From: Atherix ibis
Taxonomy: Eukaryota; Arthropoda; Insecta; Diptera; Athericidae
Length of the DNA: 64,000 bases
Assembly: GCA_958298945.1 (NCBI GenBank)
Contig: OY282608.1
Span: 79,160,806 to 79,224,805, forward strand
Reading direction: 5' to 3'
In this document: positions 41,346-56,639 of the stretch, one piece after another
How the letters are laid out: each line of letters begins with the position of its first letter
Numbering within the stretch: the first letter of the stretch is position 1
Notes under the pieces: model-generated
Databases searched by the model: none
What the model was told of the DNA's origin: nothing
The model's input: the letters and a program-made list of their open reading frames with translations, nothing else
Position numbers and translations under genes: made by a program

Positions 41346-44300
41346 CAAACCAACAAACCAACAAACCAACAAACCAACAAACCAACAAACCAAAAAACCA
41401 ACAAACCAACAAACAAACAAGCCAACAAACCAACAAACCAACAAACCAACAAACCAACAAACCAACAAACCAACATGCCAAAAAGCCAACAAACCAACAA
41501 ACCAACAAACCAACAAACCAACAAACCAACAAACCAACAAACCAACAAACCAACAAACCAACAAACCAACAAACCAACAAACCAACAAACCAACAAACCA
41601 ACAAACCGACAAACCAACAAACCAACAAACCAACAAACCAACAAGCCAACAAGCCAACAAACCAACAAACCAACAAACCAACAAACCAACAAACCAACAA
41701 ACCAACAAACCAACAAACCAACAAACCAACAAACCAACAAACCAACAAGCCAACAAACTAACAAACCAATAAACCAACAAACAAATAAGCCAACAAACCA
41801 ACAAACCAACACACCAACAAACCAACAAACCATCAAGCCAACAAGCCAACAAACCAACAAACCAACAAGCCAACAAACCAACAAACCAACAAACCAACAA
41901 ACAAATAAACCAACAAACCAACAAACCAACAAATCAACAAGCCAACAGACCAACAAACCAACAAGCCAACAAGCCAGCAAACCAACATGCCAACAAGACA
42001 ACAAACAAACAAACCAACAAAGCAACAAACCAACAAACCAACAAGTCAACAAACCAACAAACCAACATGCCAACAAGCCAACAAACAAACAAACTAATAA
42101 ACCAACAAACCAACAAACCAAAAAACCAACAAACCAACAAGCCAACAAACCAACAAACCAACAAACCAACAAACCAACAAACCAACAAACCAACAAACCA
42201 ACAAACCAACAAACCAACAGACCAACAAACCAACAAGCCAACAAACTAACAAACCAACAAGTTAACAAACCAACAAACCAACAAACCAACAAACCAACAA
42301 ACCAACAAACAAATAAACCAACAAACCAACAAACCAACAAACCAACAAACCAACAAACCAACAAACCAACAAGCCAACAAACCAACAAACCAACAAACCA
42401 ACAAACCAACAAACCAACAAACCAACAAACCAACAAGCCAACAAACCAACAAACCAACAAACCAACAAACCAACAAACCAACAAACCAACAAACAAATAA
42501 GCCAACAAACCAACAAACCAACAAACTAACAAACCAACAAACCAACAAGCCAACAAGCCAACATACCAACTAACCAACAAGCCAACAAACCAACAAACCA
42601 ACAAACAAATAAACCAACAAACCAACAAACCAACAAACCAACAAACCAACAAACCAACAAACCAACAAACCAACAAACCAACAAGCCAACAGACCAACAA
42701 ACCAACAAGCCAACAAGCCAACAAACCAAAAAACAAACAAACGAAAAAACCAACAAACCAACAACCCAACAACCCAACAAACCAACAAACCAACAAACCA
42801 ACAAACCAACAAACCAACAAACCAACAAACCAACAAACCAACAAACCAACAAACCAACAAACCAACAAACCAACAAACCAACAAGCCAACAAACCAACAA
42901 ATTAACATGCCAACAAGCCAACAAACAAACAAACCAACAAACCAACAAACCCACAAACCAACATACCAACACACCAACAAGCTAACAAACCAAAAAACCA
43001 ACAAACCAACAAACCAACAAGCTAACAAACCAACAAACCAACAAACCAACAAACCAACAAACCAACAAACCAACAAACCAACAAACCAACAAGCCAACAA
43101 ACTAGCAAACCAACAAGTTAACAAACCAACAAACCAACAAACCAACAAACCAACAAACAAATAATCCAACAAACCAACAAACCAACAAAGCAACCAGCCA
43201 ACAAGCCAACAAACCAACAAACCAACAAGCCAACAAACCAACAAACCAACAAACAAATAAACCAACAAACCAACAACCCAACAAACCAACAAACCAACAA
43301 ACCAACAAATCAACAAATCAACATGCCAACAAGCCAACAAACAAACAAACCAACAAACCAAGAAGCCAACAAATTAAAAAACCTACAAACGAACAAACCA
43401 ACAAACCAACAAACCAACAAACAAACAAACCAACAAACCAACAAATCAACAAACCAACAAACCAACAAACCAACAAACCAACAAACCAAAAAACCAACAA
43501 ACCAACAAACCAACAAACCAACAAACCAACAAACCAAAAAACCAACAAACCAACAAACCAACAAACCAACAAACCAACAAACGAACAAACCAACAAACCA
43601 ACAAACAATTAAACCAACAAACCAACAAACCAACAAACCAACAAACCAACAAACCAACAAGCTAACAAACCAACAAACCAACATGTCAACAAGCCTACAA
43701 ACAAACAAACTAACAAAGCAACAAACCAGCAAACCAACAAACCAACAAACCAACATACCAACAAACCAACAAACCAACAAACCAAAAAACCAACAAACCA
43801 ACAAACCAACAAGCCAACAAACCAACAAACCAACAAACCAACATGCCAACAAGCCAACAAACAAACAAACCAACAAACCAACAAACCAACAAACCAACAA
43901 ACCAACAAACCAACAAGCCAACAAACCAACAAACTAACATGCCAACAAACCAACAAACAAACAAACCAACAAGCCAACAAACCAACAAACCAACAAACTA
44001 ACAAACCAACAAGCCAACAAACCAACAAACCAACAAACCAACAAACTAACAAACCAACAAGCCAACAAACTAACAAAACAACAAGCCAACAAACTAACAA
44101 ACCAACAAGTTAACAAACCAACAAACCAACAAACCAACAAACAAATAAGCCAACAAACCAACAAACCAACAAACCAACAAACCAACAAACCAACAAGCCG
44201 ACAAGCCAACAAACCAACAAAGCAACAAGCCAACAAACCAACAAACCAACAAACCAACAAACAAATAAACCAACAAACCAACAAACCAACAAACCAACAA
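41346..44300. repeat. Array segment without a clear large duplication
   Basis: No gene and no unique sequence. It holds pure runs (for example about 41,490-41,605), CAACAAGACAACAAAC near 41,993, a double CAACCCAACAACCC near 42,763, AAATTAACATGCC near 42,899, and CAAACAATTAAACC near 43,605. I found related modules but no long collinear copy elsewhere in the window. Confidence 0.6.
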
Positions 44301-45764
44301 ACCAACAAACCAACAAACCAACAAATCAACAAGCCAACAGACCAACAAACCAACAAGCCAACAAGCCAACAAACCAAAAATCCAACAAACGAAAAAACCA
44401 ACAAACCAACAAACCAACAAACAAACAAACTAACAAACCAACAAACCAACAAACCAACAAACCAACAAACCAACAAACCAACAAGCCAACAAACCAACAA
44501 ACCAACATGCCAACAAGCCAACAAATAAACAAACCAACAAACCAACAAACCAACAAACCAACAAACCAACAAACCAACAAGCCAACAAACAAACAAACCA
44601 ACAAGTTAACAAACCAACAAACCAACAAACCAACAAACCAACAAACAAATAAGCCAACAAACCAACAAACCAACAAACCAACAAACCAACAAACCAACAA
44701 GCCAACAAGCCAACAAACCAACAAACAAACAAGCCAACAAACCAACAAACCAACAAACCAACAAACCAACAAACAAATACACCAACAAACCAACAAACCA
44801 ACAAACCAACAAACCAACAAATCAACAAACCAGCATGCCAACAAGCCAACAAACAAACAAACCAACAAACCAGCAAACCAACAAACCAACAAGCCAACAA
44901 ACCAAAACACCAACAAGCGAACAAAGCAACAAACCAACAAACCAACAAACAAATAAACCAACAAACCAACAAATCAACAAACCAACAAACCAACAAACCA
45001 ACAAACCAAAAAACCAACAAACCAACAAACCAACAAGCCAACAAACCAACAAACCAATAAACCAACAAACCAACATGCCAACAAGCCAACAAACAAACAA
45101 ACCAACAAACCAACAAACCAACAAACAAATAAGCCAACAAACCAACAAACCAACAAACCAACAAACCAACAAACCAACAAGCCAACAAACCAACAAACCA
45201 ACAAACCAACAAACAAATAAACCAACAAACCAACAAACCAACAAACCAACAAACCAACAAACCAACAAACCAACAAGCCAACAGACCAACAAACCAACAA
45301 GCCAACAAGCCAACAAACCAAAAATCCAACAAACGAAAAAACCAACAAACCAACAAACCAACAAACAAACAAACTAACAAACCAACAAACCAACAAACCA
45401 ACAAACCAACAAACCAACAAACCAACAAGCCAATAAACCAACAAACCAACATGCCAACAAGCCAACAAATAAACAAACCAACAAACCAACAAACCAACAA
45501 ACCAACAAACCAACAAACCAACACACCAACAAACCAACCAACCAAAAAACCAACAAACCAACAAACCAACTAGCCAACAAACCAACAAACCAACAAACCA
45601 ACAAACCAACAAACCAACAAACCAACAAACCAACAAACCAACAAGCCAACAAACAAACAAACCAACAAGTTAACAAACCAACAAACCAACAAACCAACAA
45701 ACAAATAAGCCAACAAACCAACAAACCAACAAACCAACAAACCAACAAGCCAACAAGCCAACAA
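44301..45764. repeat. Copies spaced 944 bp ahead of the 1,336-bp block
   Basis: No gene. The extra-T marker in its short form, CCAAAAATCCAAC, has its T at 44,381 and 45,325; ATGCCAACAAGCC followed by CAAATAAAC lies at 44,507 and 45,451. Both pairs are 944 bases apart (118 units). CAGCATGCC lies at 44,833 and recurs at 45,881 and 47,217. Confidence 0.68.
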
Positions 45765-47100
45765 ACCAACAAACCAACAAGCCAACAAACCAACAAACCA
45801 ACAAACCAACAAACCAACAAACAAATACACCAACAAACCAACAAACCAACAAACCAACAAACCAACAAATCAACAAACCAGCATGCCAACAAGCCAACAA
45901 ACAAACAAACCAACAAACCAACAAACCAACAAACCAACAAGCCAACAAACCAAAAAATCAACAAACGAACAAAGCAACAAACCAACAAACCAACAAACAA
46001 ACAAACCAACAAACCAACAAATCAACAAACCAACAAACCAACAAACCAACAAACCAAAAAACCAACAAACCAACAAACCAACAAGCCAACAAACCAACAA
46101 ACCAACAAACCAACAAACCAACATGCCAACAAGCCAACAAACAAACAAACCAACAAACCAACAAACCAACATACCAACACACCAACAAGCCAACAAACCA
46201 AAAAACCAACAAACCAACAAACCAATAAGCCAACAAACCAACAAACCAACAAACCAACAAACCAACAAACCAACAAACCAACAAACCAACAAACCAACAA
46301 ACCAACAAGCCAACAAACTAACAAACCAACAAGTTAACAACCCAACAAACCAACAAACCAACAATCAAATAAGCCAACAAACCAACAAACCAACAAACCA
46401 ATAATCCAACAAACCAACAAGCCAACAAGCCAACAAACCAACAAACCAACAAGCCAACAAACCAACAAACCAACAAACAAATAAACTAACAAACCAACAA
46501 ACCAACTAACCAACAAACCAACAAATCAACAAACCAACATGCCAACAAGCCAACAAGCAAACAAACCAACAAACCAACAAACCAACAAACAAATAAACCA
46601 ACAAACCAACAAACCAACAAACCAACAAACCAACAAACCAACAAGCCAACAGACCAACAAACCAACAAGACAACAAGCCAACAAACCGAAAATCCAACAA
46701 ACGGAACAACCAACAAACCAACAAACCAACAAACAAACAAACTAACAAACCAACAAACCAACAAACCAACAAACCAACAAACCAACAAACCAACAAACCA
46801 ACAAACCAACAAGTCAACAAACCAACAAACCAACATGCCAACAAACAAACAAACCAACAAACCAACAAACCAACAAACCAACAAACCAACAAACCAACAC
46901 ACCAACAAACCAACCAACCAAAAAACCAACAAACCAACAAACCAACAAACCAACAAACCAACAAACCAACAAACCAACAAACCAACAAACCAACAAACCA
47001 ACAAACCAACAAACCAACAAACCAACAAGCCAACAAACTAACAAACCAACATGTTAATAAACCAACAAACCAACAAATCAACACACCAACAAACAAATAA
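45765..47100. repeat. Higher-order block, 1,336 bp, first copy
   Basis: Markers at 45883, 46539 and 46835 recur 1,336 bases later (167 units). It carries a distinctive pair, CCGAAAATCCAAC and ACGGAACAACC, near 46,687-46,710. A 16-base (two-unit) difference near 46,980-47,030 reduces the offset to 1,320 at the end. No gene. Confidence 0.8.
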
Positions 47101-48436
47101 ACCAACAAACCAACAAGCCAACAAACCAACAAACCAACAAACCAACAAACCAACAAACAAATACACCAACAAACCAACAAACCAACAAACCAACAAACCA
47201 ACAAATCAACAAACCAGCATGCCAACAAGCCAACAAACAAACAAACCAACAAACCAACAAACCAACAAACCAACAAGCCAACAAACCAAAAAATCAACAA
47301 ACGAACAAAGCAACAAACCAACAAACCAACAAACAAACAAACCAACAAACCAACAAATCAACAAACCAACAAACCAACAAACCAACAAACCAAAAAACCA
47401 ACAAACCAACAAACCAACAAGCCAACAAACCAACAAACCAACAAACCAACAAACCAACATGCCAACAAGCCAACAAACAAACAAACCAACAAACCAACAA
47501 ACCAACATACCAACACACCAACAAGCCAACAAACCAAAAAACCAACAAACCAACAAACCAACAAGCCAACAAACCAACAAACCAACAAACCAACAAACCA
47601 ACAAACCAACAAACCAACAAACCAACAAACCAACAAACCAACAAGCCAACAAACTAACAAACCAACAAGTTAACAACCCAACAAACCAACAAACCAACAA
47701 TCAAATAAGCCAACAAACCAACAAACCAACAAACCAATAATCCAACAAACCAACAAGCCAACAAGCCAACAAACCAACAAACCAACAAGCCAACAAACCA
47801 ACAAACCAACAAACAAATAAACTAACAAACCAACAAACCAACTAACCAACAAACCAACAAATCAACAAACCAACATGCCAACAAGCCAACAAGCAAACAA
47901 ACCAACAAACCAACAAACCAACAAACAAATAAACCAACAAACCAACAAACCAACAAACCAACAAACCAACAAACCAACAAGCCAACAGACCAACAAACCA
48001 ACAAGACAACAAGCCAACAAACCGAAAATCCAACAAACGGAACAACCAACAAACCAACAAACCAACAAACAAACAAACTAACAAACCAACAAACCAACAA
48101 ACCAACAAACCAACAAACCAACAAACCAACAAACCAACAAACCAACAAGTCAACAAACCAACAAACCAACATGCCAACAAACAAACAAACCAACAAACCA
48201 ACAAACCAACAAACCAACAAACCAACAAACCAACACACCAACAAACCAACCAACCAAAAAACCAACAAACCAACAAACCAACAAACCAACAAACCAACAA
48301 ACCAACAAACCAACAAACCAACAAACCAACAAACCAACAAACCAACAAGCCAACAAACTAACAAACCAACATGTTAATAAACCAACAAACCAACAAATCA
48401 ACACACCAACAAACAAATAAACCAACAAACCAACAA
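47101..48436. repeat. Higher-order block, 1,336 bp, second copy
   Basis: Nearly identical to the preceding block. Differences I saw are one C for T (CCAACAAGCC at about 47,556 against CCAATAAGCC at about 46,222) and two units missing near the end. The match stops at 48,437, where CAAACC stands against CAAGCC at 47,117. No gene. Confidence 0.8.
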
Positions 48437-48689
48437 ACCAACAAACCAACAAACCAAAAAACCAACAAACCAAGAAACCAACAAGCCAACAAACCAACAA
48501 ACCAACAAACCAACAAACCAACAAACCTACAAATCAACAAACCAATAAACCAACAAACCAACAAACCAAAAAACCAAAAAACCAAAAAACCAACAAACCA
48601 ACAAGCCAACAAACCAACAAACCAACAAACCAACAAACCAACATGCCAACAAGCCAACAAACAAACAAACCAACAAACCAACAAATTAA
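48437..48689. repeat. Spacer of array between two duplicated domains
   Basis: Ordinary variant-rich array with a run of CCAAAAAACC variants near 48,566-48,590 and CCAAGAAACC near 48,470. No gene or unique sequence. Confidence 0.7.
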
Positions 48690-51355
48690 CAAACCAACAT
48701 ACCAACACACCAACAAGCCAAAAAACCAAAAAAACAACAAACGAACAAAGCAACAAACCAACAAACCAACAAACAAACAAACCAACAAACCAACAAACCA
48801 ACAAATAAACAAACCAACAAACCAACAAACCAACAAACCAAAAAACCAACAAACCAACAAACCAACAAACCAACAAACCAACAAACCAACAAACCAACAA
48901 ACCAACAAACCAACATGCCAACAAGCCAACAAACAAACAAACCAACAAACCAACAAACCAACAAACCAACAAACCAACATACCAACACACCAACAAGCCA
49001 ACAAACCAAAAAACCAATAAACCAACAAACCAATAAGCCAACAAACCAGCAAACCAACAAACCAACAAACCAACAAACCAACAAACCAACAAACCAACAA
49101 ACAAACATGCCAACAAACTAACAAACCAACAAGTTAACAAACCAACAAACCAAGAAACCAACAAACCAACAAACAAAAAAGCCAACAAACCAACAAACCA
49201 ACAAACCAGCAAGCCAACAAACCAACAAACCAACAAACCAACAAACAAATAAACTAACAAACCAACAAACCAACAAACCAACAAACCAACAAACCAACAA
49301 ATCAACAAACCAACATGCCAACAAGCCAACAAACAAACAAACCAACAAACCAACAAACCAACAAACCAACAAGCCAATAAACCAAAACACCAACAAACGA
49401 ACAAACCAACAAACCAACAAACCAACAAACAAACAAACCAACAAACCAACAAACCATCAAATCAACAAACCAACAAACCAACAAACCAACAAACCAAAAA
49501 ACCAACAAACCAACAAACCAACAAACCAACAAACCAACAAACCAACAAACCAACAAGCCAACAAACCAACAAACCAACATGCCAATAAGCCAACAAAAAA
49601 ACAAACTAACAAACCAACAAACCAACAAACCAACAAACCAACAAACCAACAAACCAAAAAATCAACAAACCAACAAACCAACAAACCAACAAACCAACAA
49701 ACTAACAAACCAACAAGTTAACAAACCAACAAACCAACAAACCATCAAACCAACAAACAAATAAGCCAACAAACCTACAAACCAACAAACCAACAAACCA
49801 ACAAACCAACAAGCCAACAAGCCAACAAACCAACAAACCAACAAGCCAACAAACCAACAAACCAACGAACCAACAAACAAATAAACCAACAAACCAACAA
49901 ACCAACAAACCAACAAACCAACAAACCAACAAACCAACAAGCCAACAGACCAACAAACCAACAAGCCAACAAGCCAACAAACCAAAAAACCAACAAACGA
50001 AAAAACCAACAAACCAACAAACCAACAAATAAACAAACCAACAAACCAACAAACCAACAAACCAACAAACCAACAAGCCAACAAACCAACAAACCAACAT
50101 GCCAACAAGCCAACAAACAAACAAACCAACAAACCAACAAACAAACACATTAACAAACCCACAAACCAAAAAACCAACAAAACAACAAACCAACAAGCCA
50201 ACAAACCAACAAACCAACAAACCAACAAACCAACAAACCAACAAACCAACAAACCAACAAACCAACAAACCAACAAACCAACAAGCCAACAAACTAACAA
50301 ACCAACAAGTTAACAAACCAACAAACCAACAAATCAACAAACCAATATGCCAACAAGCCAACAAACAAACAAACCAACAAACCAACAAACCAACAAACCA
50401 ACAAGCCAATAAACCAAAACACCAACAAACGAACAAACCAACAAACCAACAAACCAACAAACCAACAAACCAACAAACCAACAAACCATCAAATCAACAA
50501 ACCAACAAACCAACAAACCAACAAACCAACAAACCAAAAAACCAACAAACCAACAAACCAACAACCCAACAAACCAACAAACTAACAAACCAACAAACCA
50601 ACAAACGAACAAACCAACAAGCCAACAAACCAATAAACCAACAAACAAACAAACAAACAAACCAACAAACCAACAAACCAACAAACCAACAAACCAACAA
50701 ACCAACAAACCAACAAACCAACAAGCCAACAAACCAACAAACCAACATGCCAATAAGCCAACAAAAAAACAAACTAACAAACCAACAAACCAACAAACCA
50801 ACAAACCAACAAACCAACAAACCAACAAACCAACAAACCAACAAACCAACAAACCAACAAACTAACAAACCAACAAGTTAACAAACCAACAAACCAACAA
50901 ACCATCAAACCAACAAACAAATAAGCCAACAAACCTACAAACCAACAAACCAACAAACCAACAAACCAACAAGCCAACAAGCCAACAAACCAACAAACCA
51001 ACAAGCCAACAAACCAACAAACCAACGAACCAACAAACAAATAAACCAACAAACCAACAAACCAACAAACCAAGAAACCAACAAACCAACAAACCAACAA
51101 GCCAACAGACCAACAAGCCAACAAGCCAACAAACCAAAAAACCAACAAACGAAAAAACCAACAAACGAAAAAACCAACAAACCAACAAACCAACAAACAA
51201 ACAAACCAACAAACCAACAAACCAACAAACCAACAAACCAACAAACCAACAAGCCAACAAACCAACAAACCAACATGCCAACTAGCCAACAAACAAATAA
51301 ACCAAAAAACCAACAAACCAACACACCAACAAACCCACAAACCAAGAAACCAACA
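48690..51355. repeat. Higher-order block, 2,664 bp, first copy
   Basis: Markers at 48915, 49579, 49717 and 50099 recur at 51579, 52243, 52381 and 52763 (offset 2,664); later markers (50582, 50877, 51275) recur at offset 2,672, one unit more. The block has its own internal repeat: GTTAAC at 49717 and 50877 is followed by the same CATCAAACC and ACCTACAAACC variants, at an offset of 1,160. No gene. Confidence 0.85.
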
Positions 51356-54035
51356 AACCAACATACCAACACACCAACAAGCCAAAAAACCAAAAAAACA
51401 ACAAACGAACAAAGCAACAAACCAACAAACCAACAAACAAACAAACCAACAAACCAACAAACCAACAAATAAACAAACCAACAAACCAACAAACCAACAA
51501 ACCAAAAAACCAACAAACCAACAAACCAACAAACCAACAAACCAACAAACCAACAAACCAACAAACCAACAAACCAACATGCCAACAAGCCAACAAACAA
51601 ACAAACCAACAAACCAACAAACCAACAAACCAACAAACCAACATACCAACACACCAACAAGCCAACAAACCAAAAAACCAATAAACCAACAAACCAATAA
51701 GCCAACAAACCAGCAAACCAACAAACCAACAAACCAACAAACCAACAAACCAACAAACCAACAAACAAACATGCCAACAAACTAACAAACCAACAAGTTA
51801 ACAAACCAACAAACCAAGAAACCAACAAACCAACAAACAAAAAAGCCAACAAACCAACAAACCAACAAACCAGCAAGCCAACAAACCAACAAACCAACAA
51901 ACCAACAAACAAATAAACTAACAAACCAACAAACCAACAAACCAACAAACCAACAAACCAACAAATCAACAAACCAACATGCCAACAAGCCAACAAACAA
52001 GCAAACCAACAAACCAACAAACCAACAAACCAACAAGCCAATAAACCAAAACACCAACAAACGAACAAACCAACAAACCAACAAACCAACAAACAAACAA
52101 ACCAACAAACCAACAAACCATCAAATCAACAAACCAACAAACCAACAAACCAACAAACCAAAAAACCAACAAACCAACAAACCAACAAACCAACAAACCA
52201 ACAAACCAACAAACCAACAAGCCAACAAACCAACAAACCAACATGCCAATAAGCCAACAAAAAAACAAACTAACAAACCAACAAACCAACAAACCAACAA
52301 ACCAACAAACCAACAAACCAAAAAATCAACAAACCAACAAACCAACAAACCAACAAACCAACAAACTAACAAACCAACAAGTTAACAAACCAACAAACCA
52401 ACAAACCATCAAACCAACAAACAAATAAGCCAACAAACCTACAAACCAACAAACCAACAAACCAACAAACCAACAAGCCAACAAGCCAACAAACCAACAA
52501 ACCAACAAGCCAACAAACCAACAAACCAACGAACCAACAAACAAATAAACCAACAAACCAACAAACCAACAAACCAACAAACCAACAAACCAACAAACCA
52601 ACAAGCCAACAGACCAACAAACCAACAAGCCAACAAGCCAACAAACCAAAAAACCAACAAACGAAAAAACCAACAAACCAACAAACCAACAAATAAACAA
52701 ACCAACAAACCAACAAACCAACAAACCAACAAACCAACAAGCCAACAAACCAACAAGCCAACATGCCAACAAGCCAACAAACAAACAAACCAACAAACCA
52801 ACAAACAAACACATTAACAAACCCACAAACCAAAAAACCAACAAAACAACAAACCAACAAGCCAACAAACCAACAAACCAACAAACCAACAAACCAACAA
52901 ACCAACAAACCAACAAACCAACAAACCAACAAACCAACAAACCAACAAGCCAACAAACTAACAAACCAACAAGTTAACAAACCAACAAACCAACAAATCA
53001 ACAAACCAATATGCCAACAAGCCAACAAACAAACAAACCAACAAACCAACAAACCAACAAACCAACAAGCCAATAAACCAAAACACCAACAAACGAACAA
53101 ACCAACAAACCAACAAACCAACAAACCAACAAACCAACAAACCAACAAACCAACAAACCATCAAATCAACAAACCAACAAACCAACAAACCAACAAACCA
53201 ACAAACCAAAAAACCAACAAACCAACAAACCAACAACCCAACAAACCAACAAACTAACAAACCAACAAACCAACAAACGAACAAACCAACAAACCAACAA
53301 ACCAATAAACCAACAAACAAACAAACAAACAAACCAACAAACCAACAAACCAACAAACCAACAAACCAACAAACCAACAAACCAACAAACCAACAAGCCA
53401 ACAAACCAACAAACCAACATGCCAATAAGCCAACAAAAAAACAAACTAACAAACCAACAAACCAACAAACCAACAAACCAACAAACCAACAAACCAACAA
53501 ACCAACAAACCAACAAACCAACAAACCAACAAACTAACAAACCAACAAGTTAACAAACCAACAAACCAACAAACCATCAAACCAACAAACAAATAAGCCA
53601 ACAAACCTACAAACCAACAAACCAACAAACCAACAAACCAACAAGCCAACAAGCCAACAAACCAACAAACCAACAAGCCAACAAACCAACAAACCAACGA
53701 ACCAACAAACAAATAAACCAACAAACCAACAAACCAACAAACCAAGAAACCAACAAACCAACAAACCAACAAGCCAACAGACCAACAAGCCAACAAGCCA
53801 ACAAACCAAAAAACCAACAAACGAAAAAACCAACAAACGAAAAAACCAACAAACCAACAAACCAACAAACAAACAAACCAACAAACCAACAAACCAACAA
53901 ACCAACAAACCAACAAACCAACAAGCCAACAAACCAACAAACCAACATGCCAACTAGCCAACAAACAAATAAACCAACAAACCAACAAACCAACACACCA
54001 ACAAACCCACAAACCAAGAAACCAACAAACCAACA
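51356..54035. repeat. Higher-order block, 2,664 bp, second copy
   Basis: Near-identical to 48,690-51,363. Differences seen include a one-unit (8-base) gain and a few point changes, such as CAAACAAGCAAACC near 51,996 for CAAACAAACAAACC near 49,332. The match ends near 54,035, where CAAACC stands against CATACC. No gene. Confidence 0.85.
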
Positions 54036-54710
54036 AACCAACAAGCCAACAAACCAACAAACCAACAAACCAACAAACCAACAAACCAACAAACCAACAA
54101 ACCAACAAACCAACAAACCAACAAACCAGCAAGCCAACAAACTAACAAACCAACAAGTTAACAAACCAACAAACCAACAAACCAACAAACCAACAAACAA
54201 ATAAGCCAACAAACCAACAAACCAACAAGCCAACAAACCTACAAACCAACAAACCAACAAACAAATAAACCATCAAACCAACAAACCAACAAACCAACAA
54301 ACCAACAAACCAACAAATCAACAAACCAACATGCCAACAAACCAACAAACAAACAAACCAACAAACCAACAAACCAACAAACCAACAAACCAACAAGCCA
54401 ACAAACCAAAAAACCAACAAACGAACAAACCAACAAACAAACAAACAAACAAACCAACAAACCAACAAACCAACAAATCAACAAACCAACAAACCAACAA
54501 TCCAACAAACCAAAAAACCAACAAACCAACAAACCAACAAGCCAACAAACCAACAAACCAACAAACCAACAAACCAACAAACCAACAAACCAACAAACCA
54601 ACAAACCAACAAGCCAACAAACTAACAAACCAACAAGTTAACAAACCAACAAACCAACAAACCAACAAACCAACAAACAAATAAATCAACAAACCAACAA
54701 ACCAACAAAC
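54036..54710. repeat. Array segment between duplicated domains
   Basis: No gene. It contains GTTAAC near 54,158 and 54,638, ACCTAC near 54,238, CAACAATCCAAC near 54,498 and several runs of CAAA tetramers. It resembles the internal repeat of the preceding block but has no long near-identical partner that I found. Confidence 0.65.
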
Positions 54711-55510
54711 CAACAAACCAACAAACAAACAAACACACAAACCAACACGCTAACAAGCCAAAAAACCAACATGCCAACAAGCCAAAAAACGAAGAAACCA
54801 ACAAACCAACAAACCAATAAACAAACAAACAAACAAACCAACAAACCAACAAACCAACAAACCAACAAACCAACAAACCAACAAACTAACAAACCAACAA
54901 GCCAACAAACCAACAAACCAACATGCCAACAAGCCAACAAACAAACAAACCAACAAACCAACAAACCAACAAACCAACAAACCAACAAACCAACAAACCA
55001 ACAAGCTAACAAACCAACAAACCAACATGCCAACAAGCCAACAAACAAACAAACAAACAAACCAAAAATCCAGCAAACCAACAAACCAACAAACCATCAA
55101 ACCAACAAGCCAACAAACCAAAAAACCAACAAACGAACAAACCAACAAACCAACAAACCAACAAACAAACAAACCAACAAACCAACAAACCAACAAACCA
55201 ACAAACCAACAAACCAACAAACCAACAAACCAACAAGCCAACAAACCAACAAACCAATATGCCAACAAGCCAACAAACCAACAAACCAACAAACCAAAAA
55301 ACCAACAAACGAACAAACCAATAAACCAACAAAACAACGAACAAACAAACCAACAAACCAACAAACCAACAAACCAACAAACCAACAAACCAACAAGCCA
55401 ACAAACCAACAAACCAACAAACCAACAAGCCAACAAACCAACAAACCAATATGCCAACAAGCCAACAAACCAAAAAACCAACAAACGAACAAACCAACAA
55501 ACCAACAAAC
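54711..55510. repeat. Higher-order block of about 0.8 kb, first copy
   Basis: The rare string AAACACACAAACC with CACGCTAACAAGCC at 54,731 recurs at 55,523 (offset 792). ATGCC at 55027 recurs at 55827 (offset 800). The CCAAAAATCCAGC register marker near 55,063 recurs near 55,863, and CCAATATGCC also recurs. No gene. Confidence 0.78.
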
Positions 55511-56311
55511 CAACAAACAAACAAACACACAAACCAACACGCTAACAAGCCAAAAAACCAACATGCCAACAAGCCAAAAAACGAAGAAACCAACAAACCA
55601 ACAAACCAATAAACAAACAAACAAACAAACCAACAAACCAACAAACCAACAAACCAACAAACCAACAAACCAACAAACTAACAAACCAACAAGCCAACAA
55701 ACCAACAAACCAACATGCCAACAAGCCAACAAACAAACAAACCAACAAACCAACAAACCAACAAACCAACAAACCAACAAACCAACAAACCAACAAACCA
55801 ACAAGCTAACAAACCAACAAACCAACATGCCAACAAGCCAACAAACAAACAAACAAACAAACCAAAAATCCAGCAAACCAACAAACCAACAAACCATCAA
55901 ACCAACAAGCCAACAAACCAAAAAACCAACAAACGAACAAACCAACAAACCAACAAACCAACAAACAAACAAACCAACAAACCAACAAACCAACAAACCA
56001 ACAAACCAACAAACCAACAAACCAACAAACCAACAAGCCAACAAACCAACAAACCAATATGCCAACAAGCCAACAAACCAACAAACCAACAAACCAAAAA
56101 ACCAACAAACGAACAAACCAATAAACCAACAAACCAACGAACAAACAAACCAACAAACCAACAAACCAACAAACCAACAAACCAACAAACCAACAAACCA
56201 ACAAGCCAACAAACCAACAAACCAACAAACCAACAAGCCAACAAACCAACAAACCAATATGCCAACAAGCCAACAAACCAAAAAACCAACAAACGAACAA
56301 ACCAACAAACC
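55511..56311. repeat. Higher-order block of about 0.8 kb, second copy
   Basis: Follows the previous block closely, with a few substitutions, for example CAAACCAACGAAC near 56,130 where the first copy has CAAAACAACGAAC. The match fades near 56,311, where CAAATAAGCC replaces the CAAA run. No gene. Confidence 0.78.
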
Positions 56312-56639
56312 AACAAACAAATAAGCCAACAAACCAACAAACCAACAAATCAACAAACCGCCAAACCAACAAACCAACAAGCCAGCAAGCCAACAAACCA
56401 ACAAACCAACAAACCAACAAGATAACAAACCAACAAACCAACACACCAACAAACAAATAAACCAACAAACCAACAAACCAACAAACCAACAAACCAACAA
56501 ACCAACAAACCAACAAACCAACAAACCAACAAGCCAACAGATCAAAAAACCAACAAGCCAACAAGCAAACAAACCAAAAAACCAACAAACGAACAAACCA
56601 ACAAACCAACAAACCAACAAACAAACAAACAAAACAAAC
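56312..56639. repeat. Array spacer ending in a register break
   Basis: No gene. It includes CAACAAGATAAC near 56,420, CCGCCAAACC near 56,359, CAGATCAAAAAACC near 56,537 and a break in register at CAAAACAAACC near 56,630. Confidence 0.65.
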
